From Hyphomicrobiales bacterium (GTDB taxonomy: Bacteria; Pseudomonadota; Alphaproteobacteria; Rhizobiales; Rhizobiaceae), in the NCBI GenBank assembly GCA_900466475.1, contig UBMI01000014.1, forward strand, positions 1 to 64,000: a stretch of DNA of 64,000 nucleotides. Direction: 5' to 3'. Position 1 is the stretch's first letter. Every line of letters starts with the position of its first letter. The position numbers and the translations under genes are program-made. The notes beneath the pieces were generated by a model that worked only from the letters and a program-made list of their open reading frames with translations, was not told the origin of the DNA and did no database searches. Positions 63,702 through 64,000 of the stretch are shown here, one piece after another.

Positions 63702-64000
63702 ATGACTCGTACCACCATGACTATGGCCTATCCGCCGGTTGATGAACTGAAGGCCCAGGCAAAGCGCCTGCGTCAGGCCATGACCGAACGCGTCAGCGAG
63801 ATCACCCACGCCGCCGCTCTCGAGTTGATCGCCCGCCAATATGGCGTCCGCGACTGGAACACGCTCTCCGCCCTAGCTGCCAAGCCCAATGACAAGCCTG
63901 CGTCGCCGATCTTCGTCGGCGCGCATATTCGCGGGCGTTACTTGAACCAGCCTTTCACCGGCAAGGTTCTCGCATTGTCGGCTGTCCCGGGCAGCGAGTT
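63702..64000 (+). CDS. Glyoxalase-related protein, partial at the right edge
   Basis: The first 99 codons of a gene that runs off the window. The start VDELKAQAKRLRQAMTE followed by ALELIARQYGVRDWNTLSAL is the helical domain found at the N end of glyoxalase-related proteins; FVGAHIRGRYLNQPFTGKVL begins the next part. AAAGG lies upstream of the ATG at 63702. Function unknown. Confidence 0.75.
   Translation, partial: MTRTTMTMAYPPVDELKAQAKRLRQAMTERVSEITHAAALELIARQYGVRDWNTLSALAAKPNDKPASPIFVGAHIRGRYLNQPFTGKVLALSAVPGSE

Overview
The window is ordinary GC-rich (about 60%) chromosomal DNA of an alphaproteobacterium of the Rhizobium group, most likely the R. leguminosarum/etli side of the genus. The signs are a PleC-type DivK-family kinase beside glnE and pepN, a pair of adjacent glycosyltransferase genes matching rgtD and rgtE (lipid A/core galacturonic acid transfer), DGPF/ECF42 genes, and copies of rhizobial intergenic repeats. 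No rRNA, tRNA, CRISPR array, transposase or integrase was seen.

Layout. 0-1.8 kb: leftward ArsR-SRPBCC-VOC-DoxX operon. 1.9-8.9 kb: HtrA/DegP protease, a response regulator and sensor kinase pair, then glnE. 8.9-11.2 kb: a lower-GC insert with a small beta-rich protein and a nucleoside-phosphorylase fusion, the best candidate for an undescribed system. 11.2-18 kb: pleC-like kinase, aminopeptidase N, an MCP-like protein. 18-23 kb: DMT exporter, an unknown protein, two tiny genes, a uracil-DNA-glycosylase-like protein, an Hsp70-like protein. 23-31.4 kb: ampR divergent from a class D beta-lactamase, an RND efflux pair, an aminoglycoside-phosphotransferase-like gene and an SDR. 31.6-34.7 kb: ETF-QO, an unknown protein, an L,D-transpeptidase lipoprotein. 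34.8-40.2 kb: EamA exporter with a divergent Lrp regulator, then a four-gene iron-siderophore ABC operon. 40.2-45.9 kb: mgtE, quinone oxidoreductase with HxlR regulator, MFS exporter, diacylglycerol-kinase-like enzyme. 45.9-50.6 kb: diguanylate cyclase and a polyamine-catabolism-type glutamine synthetase/aminotransferase pair. 50.7-54.2 kb: rgtD, rgtE and a flippase-like membrane protein. 54.2-56.6 kb: three DGPF (YCII) proteins with an ECF42 sigma factor. 56.8-64 kb: small conserved proteins, AMP nucleosidase, a HisC-like aminotransferase, two paralogous PilZ-like proteins, a host-attachment family protein and a glyoxalase-related fragment at the edge.

How it works together. Much of the window concerns the envelope and stress: periplasmic quality control (DegP plus two-component system), drug efflux and beta-lactamase, lipid A glycosylation, L,D-transpeptidase, and an ECF sigma circuit with a plausible self-regulated promoter. 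Nitrogen control (glnE), polyamine use, iron uptake and magnesium uptake are the metabolic parts. Start codons were chosen from ribosome binding sites and family length where possible. All functional calls rest on reading motifs by eye; no database search was run.
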